NCBI RefSeq assembly: GCF_901000735.1 | Contig: NC_081542.1 | Location: forward strand, 28,674,358-28,738,357 | Source of the DNA: Corylus avellana | Taxonomy: Eukaryota > Streptophyta > Magnoliopsida > Fagales > Betulaceae | Direction: 5' to 3' | Length of the DNA stretch: 64,000 nt | Part shown: positions 46,835-56,944 of the stretch, piece after piece | Layout of the letters: every line of letters starts with the position of its first letter | Position numbering within the stretch: position 1 is the stretch's first letter | The notes under the pieces: model-generated | Databases searched by the model: none | The model's input: only the letters and a program-made list of their open reading frames with translations | What the model was told of the DNA's origin: nothing | Translations under genes and position numbers: made by a program

Positions 46835-47492
46835 TTAAAAAGCCTCACATAGTTACTGTACACGCACTATCACATCACTGTGCATGTACAGTGATCCATC
46901 ACTGCATATTGCACTATCACATCACTGTGCGTGTACAGTGATCAATCACTGCATATTGTGATGGATTGCAGATCATTATGCATGCACGGTAATCACTGTG
47001 CAATACACAGAAACAGATCACTGTCACAATGACCCGGAAAATACTTTGGTCTTTGTGCACTGCACAATAAAAAAATTAAAATAAAAAAAATCACAAATTA
47101 TCACTGTTTATTACCCAGGAAAAAAATATATAAAAAAATCATCACAAATTGTTATAGTGCAATACCCATTAAAAAATAAAAATTAAAATCCATCACAAAT
47201 TGTTACTGTACATTGCCTTAAAAAAAAAAAAAGAAGCTATAAAAAATCGACACCGTGCACATCAGTGTGCAGTGTACAGTGACCGGAAAAAACCATCATC
47301 TTGGTCACTGTACACTGTACAGTATAATTTTTTTTTTTTTTTTTTTTTAAATTTTGTTATTTTGTTATTTTTATTTTAATTTTAAAAAAAAGCCTCGCAT
47401 GGTTACTGTACACGCACTATCACATAACTGTGCGTGTATAGTGATCCATGCATATTGTGATGGATTGCATATCACTATGCATGCACGATAAT
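46475..47492. repeat. Tandem duplication, 519-bp period, rich in CACTGTRCAGTG palindromes
   Basis: CACTGTGCAATACACAG begins at 46475 and again at 46994. The whole unit (CAATGACCCGGAAAA, AATTGTTACTGTAC, ACCATCATCTTGGTCACTG, a poly-T run, then GTGATGGATTGCA) is repeated in order. Each unit carries many short self-complementary words such as CACTGTGCAGTGCACAGTG. It lies on the upstream side of the PIF/Harbinger genes. Confidence 0.8.
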
Positions 47493-48029
47493 CTAAATTA
47501 AATTTTGAAAAAAAAAATCACAATTTTACTCTGTAGAAATGGTCGAAGAATATAAACGCATATATAAAAAGGCACAGTAATTATACAAACCACATAAAAC
47601 AACACCAAACGGTGGAAAGTTTTACAAAAGCAAAGGTGAGATTCTTACCTGGTAGAGGGGTGGATAGATGGACAACATCGAGGCACACTGTTACAAAGCG
47701 GAGAAAGGATGAACGAGACAGAGAGGATGAAGAAAAAGAAGAGAAAAAAATGGTTTTAATATATTTTAGGTGGATATTCTTGGTATTTTTTTCATTCCCG
47801 CTCAACAAAAAGATAATTATTGCGCCAAATATCTTTTTAATAGAAATTGTGATTTTGTTTTAAATTCTCACCTTTTCAAATAAATACTCTCTAATCAGCT
47901 TATAGAAATCACAAATTTTTTTGTGATTTTAAAATTTGCGTTTTTAAAATTACAATTCCAAACACTTTAAAATTACGATTTGGTTTAAAATCGCAAATAT
48001 TTTTTTAAAAACACATTTCCAAACGCACC

Positions 48030-48715
48030 GTGAGGACTGATTGCTTTGCATGTGGTGCCTCTTGGTCGATCTCTAAAGGCGGTAGACTTCTAAAAAGCAC
48101 CAAGACTTGGACAGGAAAGAAACGTAGGCTTCGTTTGATAAACGATTTTGTTTTGGTTTTGGTTTTGGTTTGATACTGTAGTAGAAAGTGATTGATGAGA
48201 AAAAAAGTAAGAATTTTTTTTTTTAAAGTGAAAAAGTATGAATGTTTGATATAGAAAAATGAAAAATTTTTGTTTTGTAGTAATTTTTTTATTTGAATAA
48301 TAATAAAAAAATGATTGATATGATGTAAAAAGTAAGAGAATATTAAAAAAATAAAAAAGTGTGATAGATAATGTAGAGCCAAAAACAGGCAAAATCGTTT
48401 ATCAAAACGATGCCGTAGCAATATGAGAAGAAGTGCGTGGAAACAAGAGACAGAAAATAAAGGAACAACTGGGGCCCACGAATTGGTAGTGAAGTCCAAA
48501 AAAAAAAAAAAAAAAAAAAGACACTAAAGGAGTCTCTTTTGATTTTGAGTAGCCGACTGGTCGAATTAATTTGGAGCACTATATATTTACGAGTGGCTAA
48601 GTTTTTTGCTAGGGTTTGATGTGAAGTCCCGTATTTTTATTATGAGTTTTTGAAATTATTTTATTTTTCATTTTGCACAGATTAATGATCAACCAACTGT
48701 TTGAGATTGTGTCAC
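48030..48715. repeat. Repeat R, copy in contig 3
   Basis: Carries GATTGCTTTGCATGTGG, AAGCACCAAGACTTGG, TAGCCGACTGGTCGAATT and GGTTTGATGTGAAGT in the same order as the other R copies. It contains a nested MITE (48127-48414) and is cut on the right by a CACTA element. Confidence 0.75.
48127..48414. mobile_element. MITE, 288 bp, with empty sites visible in related copies
   Basis: The termini GGCTTCGTTTGATAAACG and CGTTTATCAAAACGATGCC are inverted repeats, and the inner bases (ATTTTG/CAAAAT) continue the pairing. The flanks give a 3-bp GTA or 5-bp CGTAG duplication, depending on where the end is drawn. The same position is uninterrupted (AAACGTAGCAATATGAG) in both other R copies, at about 34228 and 36809. 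Confidence 0.85.
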
Positions 48716-49497
48716 CACTACAAAAAAAAGGGTATTTTTTGACGTGTCGAACAAGACACGTCAACAGATATATTTTTGACGTGTTGCGCTGAAACACGTC
48801 AAAAGTTTTTGACGTGTGAATTTACACGTCAAAAGTTTTTGACGTTTCACAATGGCACGTCAGAAACTTTTGACGTGTTAATTTCACACGTCAAAAGATT
48901 TTGACGCGTAGAATCCACATGTCAAAACTTTTTGACATGTCAATTACACACGTCAATTTTTTTTTTTTTTTTTTTTTTTTTGTAAAAAAAAATTAACATT
49001 AATTTTGATATTAAAAAATTTGTATTATAAAAAACAATTAACGTTAATTGGCCTTAAAAATTAATTTTTATTGTCATTAGTACAAATTGTATTTTATTAT
49101 CATTAGTATAAATTACTTGGTAATGATAATTTTTTTAAAAAATTATCATTGCATAAATCGATCAGTCTAGTAATTTTAATATGATAGCTAACCATATTAT
49201 TTTTTTAAAAAATATATAAAACATACTTGATACATTTATTTTATAAGACCCACAAACCTTACACGAATTCGGCAAACACAACATATGTGGTCGGTCAATG
49301 GATATATCTAATTATCTATACATCTAAGTTATGAATTTATTTATTCTCTAATTAATTGTAATTGGACAATGTGTTGTGTAGGAGGAAAAAATTATATGAG
49401 AGAGTAAATATAATTTTAATAAAACTAAAATAAATATAATTTAAATTACATAAAATATTAAAATTTATTATTATAAGTGTGGCACGTCAAAAAATTT
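48716..49497. mobile_element. CACTA (En/Spm) element end, truncated by gap
   Basis: Begins CACTACAAAAAAAAGGG, the standard CACTA terminus, and is followed by about ten subterminal copies of TTTTGACGTG or its complement in alternating orientation (48739-48957). An AT-rich interior follows. GGCACGTCAAAAAATTT directly before the N run is again subterminal-like. No transposase is seen. Confidence 0.8.
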
Positions 49498-49597
49498 NNN
49501 NNNNNNNNNNNNNNNNNNNNNNNNNNNNNNNNNNNNNNNNNNNNNNNNNNNNNNNNNNNNNNNNNNNNNNNNNNNNNNNNNNNNNNNNNNNNNNNNN
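49498..49597. other. Assembly gap, 100 N
   Basis: Exactly 100 N between CACTA sequence on the left and the Copia RNase H region on the right. The open frame drawn across it on the minus strand joins unrelated sequences. Confidence 1.
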
Positions 49598-50832
49598 CAA
49601 GAGATAGCTGCACCACCAAGGGTAAAAACCCATCCACTCGTGGATTTAGATCCATCATCAACACAATTCCAATTAGCATCACTATACCCTTCAATTACGG
49701 AAGGATATCCTCCATAGTGTAGAGCATATGATTTAGTTCCTTTTAAATAACCCAACACTATGGAAATTGCTTTCCAATGTTCAATGCTTGGACAACTTGT
49801 GTATCTACTCAATTTGCCGACGGCAAATGCAATGTCTGGACGTGTGCAATGCATTGCATACATCAGACTTCCAATAACACTAGAATATTCTAGTTGTGAT
49901 ATACATCGATTTTTATTTATTCCAAGCTTTAAACTTGAGTTATAAGGAACACGAGAAATTTTGTCATGCAAATGACTAAATTTATTCAAAACTTTATCAA
50001 TATAATGAGTTTGAGATATGGCATATGAATTTCCTATTTTGTGTAATTTAATACCAAGTATAATGTTTGCTATACCCATATCTTTCATATCAAAATGTGA
50101 TGATAAAAAAAATTTTGTATCTTTAATACAAGAAATACTATTACTAAAAACTAGCATGTCATCTACATACAAACATATAATAACAATATTACTATCGAAC
50201 ATTTTAAAATAAATGCATTTATCAGCTTCATTCAAACGAAAACCATTAGAAATAACTACGTTATCAAATCTTTCATGCCATTGTTTTGGAGCTTGTTTTA
50301 AACCATATAATGACTTGACTAATTTACAAACTTTGTTTTCTTGTCCTGGAATAATGAACCCTTCTGGTTGTTCCATATACACCTCTTCATCCAAATAACC
50401 ATTTAAGAATGCTGTTTTCACATCCATTTGATGGATTTCAAGGTTATATATGGAAGCCAAAGATATCAAAGTTCTTATTGAAGAAATCCTAGCCACAGGA
50501 GCATATGTGTCAAAATAATCAATGCCCTTTGATTGTCTAAACCCTTTGGCTACTAATCTAGCCTTATATTTGTCAATGGATCCATCAGATTTCATCTTTT
50601 TCTTAAAGATCCATTTACATCCTATGGGTTTAGAACTGGAAGGTAAATCTACAAGAATCCATGTGTTATTAAACATAATGGACTTCATTTCATCATCAAT
50701 AGCTTCCTTCCAAAATGTGGCATCCCTAGATTTCATAGCTTCTTCAATGGTAGAAGGTTCATTTTCTATATTGTAACACACACCAACTTCATTCACAATT
50801 ACTTGAGAGTTGCCTTCTATAAAATATGTCAA
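49598..50832 (-). CDS. Copia reverse transcriptase-RNase H block (partial)
   Basis: Starts in a frame shifted from the upstream block, overlapping it by four bases. It shows the Copia reverse transcriptase motifs in order: WKEAIDDEMKSI, WIFKKKMKSDG, YKARLVAKG, QMDVKTAFLNG, SLYGLKQAP and the catalytic YVDD. The RNase H start (GYSDANWNCVDDGSKSTSG) ends at the gap. About 100-150 C-terminal residues are missing. The same element is expected to continue into the LTR at the end of contig 1. Confidence 0.9.
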
Positions 50833-53120
50833 AAAATCAGGACCAAAACTATTTTCTTTTCTAATTCTTTTGGATTTCTAATTTCAAAATTCTCTTCATT
50901 TTCTGAAACAATATTTTCAAAAATATTTTCATTATTAGAAGTACTTGCTTCAGAAAAATTAGAGTTTTTAATTGTATTGGATTCAAAAAATTCTGCATCT
51001 CTTGATTCAATAATTACATTAGAATCCAATTCAAGAAAACGATAAGATTTACTATGAAAAGCATAACCGAGAAAAATACATTTGGAAGTTCTTGGTCCTA
51101 ATTTAGATCTTTTAAAATCAGGCAACTTAACATAAGCTAGGCACCCCCACAATTTAAAATAATTTATGTTGGGTTTACGTTTAAACCATAACTCATAGGG
51201 GGAAAAATTATTTCTTTTAGAAGGCACTCTATTTAATATGTGAATTGCAGAAAAAATAGCTTCACCCCAAAGATTTACAGGCAAACCAGAATGGTTAAGC
51301 ATTGCATTTACCATATCCATGAGTGTTCTATTTTTTCTTTCCGCTACACCATTTTGTTGTGGTGTATAAGGTGTTGTTCTCTCATGAATAATACCATTAA
51401 TTTCGCAGAAATTGTCAAAGTCATTATTAAAATATTCTCCACCTCTATCACTTCTTAATGATTTAATCTTGCAACCAAGTATATTTTCAACTTCAGCTTT
51501 ATAAATTTTAAACATATCTAATGCTTCATCTTTTGTTCTAATCAAATAGAGATAAGCATATTTAGACAAATCATCTATAAAAGTAATAAAATATCTTTTA
51601 CCACCTCTTGTAATTTTACCACTCAAATCACATACATCAGAATGTATTAATTCAAGTAAATTCGAAGATGATCTATTAACACTTGAAAACGGTTTTCTAG
51701 TTAACTTTGTTTTAACACATATTTCACATTTATCTCTATCATCATGCAAATTAGAAGGCAGCAATCCTAATTTAACCATACGATTCACAGAATTATAATT
51801 TACATGTCCTAATCTAGCATGCCATAATGAATAAGAGTCAACAATATAAACAGAAACATTCTCCTTTATTAAATTGAGTTTAAACATTCCATTTACAGCA
51901 AATCCTTTGCCCACAAACATGCCATTTTTTGTCAAGACAAATTTGTCAGACTCAAATACAAGTTTATAACCATGTTTGGACAAAAGACCACTAGAAACCA
52001 GATTCTTTCGAATCTCTGGTGCGTGAAATACATCAATAAGAGTAACTATTTTGCCATAAGTAAATTTCAATACAACAGTGCCTTTTCCAACTACTTTGGT
52101 GGTAGTTGAATTTCCCAGGTAGAGTTCAATCTCATCACCAACTTTCTCATATTTTTTGAAGAGATTTCTATCTCCACAGATGTGACGAGTTGCACCAGTA
52201 TCAACCCACCAACTTGAATCATTGATTACCATATTCACTTCAGAAATTACTGCAGTAAGGTTTTCTTCAACATTGTTGGTCTGTTCCTTCTTCAGAACTC
52301 TGCAATTCTTGATGAAGTGCCCAGGCTTCTTGCAGTAATGACAAATCACATTTTTCTTGAAATTGCCCTTTTTCTTTGGACCTATTTTACTAGGACCACC
52401 AAATTCATATTTGGGCTTTTTCCCTTTTTTGTTGTCTATTTCAACAACATGGGCAGATTTGCTCATTTCAGCCTTTTCTTCAAGTTTGTCTCGAAGCCTT
52501 GACTCTTCTTCAATACGAAGTTGTCTCTGAAGACCTTCTAGAGTCAGATCATCACCTTTTCTCTTAAGTGATTTACGGTAATCCTTCCAAGTTGGTGGCA
52601 ATTTGGCAATAATAGCACCCACTTGAAGTTTTTCATCAATTGGAATGCCCTCGGAATACAATTGTTGGACAATAAGTTGAATCTCATGAACCTGATTCAA
52701 AATAGGCTTATTATCCACCATTTTAAAATCAAAATAATTACTTACCAGATAGCTTTTGTTGCCAGAATCCTCAGTTTTGTATTTGTTCTCCAATGCCTCC
52801 CAGATCTCTCTTGCAAACTTCTTTGGTGCATACATATCGAATAATGGATCAGTGAGGGTGTTGAGGATACTCCCCCTACATGTGTAGTTGTCTTCCTCCC
52901 ATTTGAACTTCACATCAATTTGTTCATCAGTTGCTCCTTCCTTAGGGACATTCGGACAGGGTGTGTCGAGCACATAACGAACCTTCAATGTTGTCAATAG
53001 AAATTCAACTTTCTCCTTCCAGCGTTTGTAGTTGTTGCCATCAAAACGATCCAATTTGGAAAGATCTTGTGGCATCACGTTCAGAGAAGTAATAGCAGAA
53101 TTCATTGTTGGAAGTGCCAT
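50829..53120 (-). CDS. Copia gag-protease-integrase block
   Basis: 763 residues. Residues 1-230 are the gag region, followed by the zinc knuckle C260/C263/H268/C273. The protease active site DTG is at 307-309. A pre-integrase HARLGHV segment and zinc-binding CEIC come next. Then follow HSDVCD, SDRGGEY and NGVAERKN, which carry the DDE catalytic residues of the integrase. The frame ends at 50829, where a single-base shift leads into the next block instead of continuing the polyprotein. This could be a real mutation or a sequence error. Encodes functions for the element's own replication, not a host gene. Confidence 0.9.
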   Translation of the reverse strand: MALPTMNSAITSLNVMPQDLSKLDRFDGNNYKRWKEKVEFLLTTLKVRYVLDTPCPNVPKEGATDEQIDVKFKWEEDNYTCRGSILNTLTDPLFDMYAPKKFAREIWEALENKYKTEDSGNKSYLVSNYFDFKMVDNKPILNQVHEIQLIVQQLYSEGIPIDEKLQVGAIIAKLPPTWKDYRKSLKRKGDDLTLEGLQRQLRIEEESRLRDKLEEKAEMSKSAHVVEIDNKKGKKPKYEFGGPSKIGPKKKGNFKKNVICHYCKKPGHFIKNCRVLKKEQTNNVEENLTAVISEVNMVINDSSWWVDTGATRHICGDRNLFKKYEKVGDEIELYLGNSTTTKVVGKGTVVLKFTYGKIVTLIDVFHAPEIRKNLVSSGLLSKHGYKLVFESDKFVLTKNGMFVGKGFAVNGMFKLNLIKENVSVYIVDSYSLWHARLGHVNYNSVNRMVKLGLLPSNLHDDRDKCEICVKTKLTRKPFSSVNRSSSNLLELIHSDVCDLSGKITRGGKRYFITFIDDLSKYAYLYLIRTKDEALDMFKIYKAEVENILGCKIKSLRSDRGGEYFNNDFDNFCEINGIIHERTTPYTPQQNGVAERKNRTLMDMVNAMLNHSGLPVNLWGEAIFSAIHILNRVPSKRNNFSPYELWFKRKPNINYFKLWGCLAYVKLPDFKRSKLGPRTSKCIFLGYAFHSKSYRFLELDSNVIIESRDAEFFESNTIKNSNFSEASTSNNENIFENIVSENEENFEIRNPKELEKKIVLVLIF

Positions 53121-53149
53121 TGAAGAATGCAGAATGTTTATTTAAAAAT

Positions 53150-53824
53150 TGTTGGAAATCTAGATGTGGGAATTGCAGGGAAAAATAAACGTAGAATACA
53201 AACAGAATGAGAAGTAAATGAAATCTGGACAGTAAGGCGATTGTGACTCTATCTTTTAGATAAACATTGCCTCCCACTTCTATTAGAAGTCTTGCAAAAG
53301 GGAATCAAAGCAATCTTATCCTCAGGATACAATACTGCCTGATGTAGTGTGCAGATTGCAAAACTCTGAACACTATCCAGAACAGAAATTTTTTTGTAAC
53401 AGCGGTTAATAATCGTGAGAGGAAGAAAGAGAAAATAAAATTATCTGTAAAATAATAAAACTACTGGGAATTAATATATATCTATATAATTCCATATTAT
53501 CTCAGAAGCAGTTTTTTTTTGTTTAATTGAAATAACGGTTACATATATTTTAAAATCTAACGTTGAAAAAACAGTTGAAACTTGAAAACACATTATCTCA
53601 TCGGTTGAAACTTGAAAACACATGATCTCATATAACATAATAATAGGAGATAGTGATGAAGTGGGGTAACCGATCAAAACAAGATAATAAGATAAAAGGT
53701 TATTTATTTAAAATAAATGACTATTAAAACATGATAATAGGAGATCAGTTATTTATTTGAAATTCAAAATAATCATGAAATAATAATAAATTCGAAATTT
53801 TAGTTTCATGAAATAATATCAACA
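53150..53824 (-). mobile_element. Copia 5' LTR, 675 bp
   Basis: On the plus strand it starts TGTTGGAAATC and ends ATATCAACA, giving the TG...CA ends with TGTTG/CAACA inverted tips. It is followed outside by AACTT (53825-53829), the same five bases that precede the partial LTR at 37323. A 27-bp-type direct repeat with GGTTGAAACTTGAAAACACA-like sequence lies inside (near 53575-53625). Confidence 0.85.
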
Positions 53825-53877
53825 AACTTTGGCCAACGCTAGGATGACCTCATGTTGCCAAAAATCTCTACCCCTTT

Positions 53878-54530
53878 TTAGTAGCCGACTGGTCGAATTT
53901 GGAGCCCTCTTTTTTCAACTTCTCTTTCTTTTATTTTTATTTTTAAATTTTTATTTAAAATTTATTTTATATATATTATTATGTATTTTAATATTGTGAG
54001 TGACTAAATTTCTGGCTAGGGTTTGATGTGAAGTATATGTTAAAACTAGTGACTCATATTAGAACACTAGTAATTGACCAAGTATATGACGGGAGCGGCA
54101 TAGTGGTTCGAGTTGGTCGAGAGTATGAGATTACTGATCGAAGACTCTTCAATTGAGATGGGTCAAAGCCCTGCTAGTGAAGGGGTGAATTGATAGCGTT
54201 GTTCACGGACCGTGATATATAGTACGAGGTATTTTGAAAAATTTTAAAATATGTCTGTACAATTAGGGTTTAGGATTTTTCTATATATATGTGTTATGAT
54301 GTAACCCTAAATCATTAATATCAAAATACAATCGCACTCTCGGTGGATGTAAGCACATTGCTGAATCACGTTAAATCTGTGTCTTCACTCTATCTTTTTG
54401 ATTCTATATTATTCACCATTGTTGTGCACGGTAACAACAATCTAATATTTTTATTATGAGTTTTTGAAATTATTTTATTTTTTATTTTTCACATATTAAT
54501 GATCAACTAACTTTTGAAGTATTTTTACAA
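53878..54530. repeat. Repeat R, right half, with solo LTR inside
   Basis: Begins TAGTAGCCGACTGGTCGAAT and continues with GGCTAGGGTTTGATGTGAAG and TATTTTTATTATGAG, as in contig 3. A TG...CA insertion splits it. It probably completes the R copy that starts at 34460 in contig 1. Confidence 0.65.
54038..54439 (+). mobile_element. Probable solo LTR, about 400 bp
   Basis: Starts TGTTAAAACTAG and ends GGTAACAACA. It contains a TATA-like CTATATATATG followed by AACCCTAAATCATT and a plausible LTR R/U5 region. The uninterrupted R copy at about 48626 shows it is an insertion. The target duplication is not clear. Confidence 0.6.
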
Positions 54531-55885
54531 CGTGTAGAAGTTTAAAGAAATTGATATGTAGCTCATTTATTGGATAAAAATAATAATCTATTATAAGAAA
54601 TATAACGAATAACAATGAATAAGTAAAATAGTTAATAGGTAATATTTCTTTCAAATATTATAATATTAACTTTAAATAAATAAATGAAGAAACAACGTCG
54701 AAATGCGAGAAAAGTGAAAAAGGAAGCACCGGAAATAACCTCTTAAATTTTGAAGTCTGTGTGGTGTGGGTATCTCTTCCAATTCCATCCTCTTTTCTTA
54801 CTGGCCAGTCACCACCTCCGACTTCCCCTGTGAACGTGTTTCCGGCGAGCAACCGGTTCTTCTCAACTTAGAGGGTGAAAGACTGATGAAAGGGAGCTGA
54901 GACTGATGAATTACTTCACAAGGACCTCTCATGCATCTCAAGTCAACATCCTTACATGAGCTTTCTTGCTTAGTTTGAAAAAGGTATTCTAATTTATTTT
55001 GTTTTATTGTTTTTTCAAATTTAATTTCCATTTGCTTAACAATTAATATTATACGGATTGTTATAATTTAGAATGGTCCTGATTTAATTTTAATTTTTTT
55101 TATTAGATAGAGAAAGAGGGTAAAGTTAAATTTGGAAGTAAATGTATAATATTACAACAAAAATGTTACAAGCATAATTTAAGATGAAAATGAAAATATT
55201 TCATAACCTATGAGATATATAGCAAATAAATATATATAATAAGTCATATTAAACATTCGAATTTGAATAAAACAAAAAAATTATCATTCAAAACTTTCTT
55301 TGTTTTGAATGGAAAGAGAGGAAAGGATTAGTTGAGTAATGCATTTTTTTTTTTTTACCCATATATCATATCCATTTTGCATCGTTTGATGTAACATTTT
55401 TTAAGTAGTAGACATGAAAAACCACTTAAAACACACCACATTAGTAAATGTTAAAACACGCTATATCAGCAAGTGAGAAGAATAGCATTACTCTTAATTA
55501 AGGGACTTGACAAAGTATGATGGAAAGCTAGCCTTGATTGTAAATATGTTTTGTTGGTGTTTTTTATTTTTGGTTTGAAAAAAATGTTATAAAGCTGAAA
55601 ACTTTGTGTTTCAAGGGGAATGATTGTGTGTTTTAAAGAATGCTTTATGTTTTGAATTGTTTATTTATTTATTTTTGTTTTGAGAGCAGAAAATAACGCA
55701 AAATTAATAAAGCTTGTTTGGTTAAATTTTAGGAATTTCTTTCCACTTCTCAGACGCTCAAAACCTTCTCAAATACATGGCTCCACCGGCCACTGGTCCA
55801 CTAGTACACATCTTTTAATACAAACTACAAAATGCTTGTATGAAATACACAGTTATTTATTTTATTTTATTTTATTTTTTTAAAA
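54531..55885. other. Non-repetitive-looking AT-rich DNA
   Basis: No gene family recognised. A less AT-rich part at 54770-54970, ending in a GT-donor-like AAAAAGGTATTC, could be an untranslated exon of the downstream NLR, but this cannot be shown from sequence alone. Confidence 0.3.
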
Positions 55886-56035
55886 AATAGACTACCATCG
55901 GCAGTGCTGTGGCCCCTTGATAGTGGTGGCCACCAACGGATCTAGCAGCCACCAAGTAGTCATATTTGGCGGCCGTGCGGTGGCTTCCAAACAATTTGGC
56001 GGGTAAACCACCACCACAGTGGTTGCTGCCGCCAT
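55886..56035. repeat. GC-rich GGTGGC/GCCACC island
   Basis: About 150 bp with repeated GGTGGC, GCCACC and GGCGG words in AT-rich surroundings. It is similar in style to the cores of the foldback elements at 39106, 59760 and 756, but its arms are not evident. Confidence 0.4.
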
Positions 56036-56275
56036 GGAATAAATTTTAATATTTTTAATATTTCTTTTATTTTGGAAAAATATTTGGCCTACACCAAATT
56101 TTATCAGACTAATTTTTAATTATAGACTCTACATAGAAAGCTTTTTTCAAATATGGCCTACACCAAATCAATTCTCATTTTTTTTTTTTAATTTTTTTTT
56201 TAAAAACTCTGTTCAAAATTCAAAACCCAAATTACTTCTCCAAACTTTACGAAAGGGCAAGCATTTAACAATGAA

Positions 56276-56529
56276 CCTATATGTTGAGTTGGTAAAGCAG
56301 CAGGGAATAAGATTCAATTTCCTTCTCCTTTCTTCCTAGTGGTCATGGGTTCAAACCCGCTTGCAATAGTAATCTGCGAACCAAATGCTACTAAGAAGGG
56401 GCTATGGTGACTGACTCGCATTCTCAGTCAGTAGCTATGGCTTAAACCGAACATTTTACAGTGAGTGGGAACTCCGATGGTCACAACCAAGGGGAGAAAT
56501 TATACTGATCTCCCCTTTCCTCCTTATTG

Positions 56530-56581
<52 letters not shown>
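56276..56581 (+). mobile_element. tRNA-derived SINE with 51-nt A tail
   Basis: TGTTGAGTTGGTAAAGC (A box, 56282) and CATGGGTTCAAACCCGC (B box, about 56345) have tRNA-like spacing. A body of about 180 bp and an uninterrupted run of about 51 A follow. Flanks (C/G)TATATGTTG at about 56278 and 56584 are a likely short target duplication. The long pure A tail suggests a recent insertion. Confidence 0.7.
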
Positions 56582-56583
<2 letters not shown>

Positions 56584-56944
56584 GTATATGTTGCGGGAGT
56601 TAAGAAAAAGACATCTTTTGACTTTTTATTTTTGAGTGAATTTTATTTTTGTCAAAATTTGGAGGCAAAAATTCTATTTTTTAGTTTTTTTTTAAAAAAC
56701 AAGGTGGTCATATTTTGGTGGAAAATTTTATTTTTAAGACAAAATAAGTAGGAAAAGTTTCATGTACCACTTTAAATTACCACTCAATTGACATGGTTCA
56801 AATTCAGGACCTTTGACTCTAATATTTTATTCCAAAAGCTTAAGCGAATGAAAAGAGATAAATTTAATCATTTAATTAATACTATAACACTCATTTTCAT
56901 TTGTAGGCTCAAACTCCATTTTAACAGGTGACGCTAAACAATTA

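Larger units (their letters stand above)
42415..48029 (-). mobile_element. PIF/Harbinger element, degraded, with nested repeats
   Basis: The right end reads GGTGCGTTTGGAAATGTG on the minus strand, and the left end, cut by the gap, reads GCGTTTGGTAAAACATG. These are probable inverted termini. Between them lie the two genes typical of the superfamily, a DDE transposase and a Myb/SANT-like protein, both on the minus strand and both damaged. A foldback element (45749-46258) and a tandem array (46475-47492) sit on the 5' side of the genes. The element is inserted in repeat R, just before ACTGATTGCTTTGCATG at about 48035. Confidence 0.7.
49598..53149 (-). mobile_element. Copia LTR retrotransposon internal region, 3' part missing
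   Basis: On the minus strand the order gag, protease, integrase, reverse transcriptase, RNase H identifies a Ty1/Copia element. The RNase H end, polypurine tract and left LTR are lost in the gap. Gag starts only 30 bp inside the 5' LTR (53150-53824), and no initiator-tRNA primer site (TGGTATCAGAGC) follows that LTR. One frame break separates the two coding blocks. The element is otherwise well preserved. Confidence 0.9.

Noticed and set aside
46475..47492. Possible tRNA or structured RNA genes in the palindromic array
   Set aside because: No tRNA-like A/B boxes or cloverleaf order. The symmetry comes from short CACTGTRCA words.
48739..48957. Regularly spaced TTTTGACGTG copies resembling a CRISPR array
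   Set aside because: The copies alternate in orientation and lie directly inside a CACTACAAAAA terminus. They are CACTA subterminal repeats in a plant nuclear genome.
49471..50832. Continuous minus-strand frame of 453 codons spanning an N run
   Set aside because: The part left of the gap (about 8 codons) belongs to a CACTA element. Only 49598-50832 is Copia sequence. The join is an artefact of reading N as codons.
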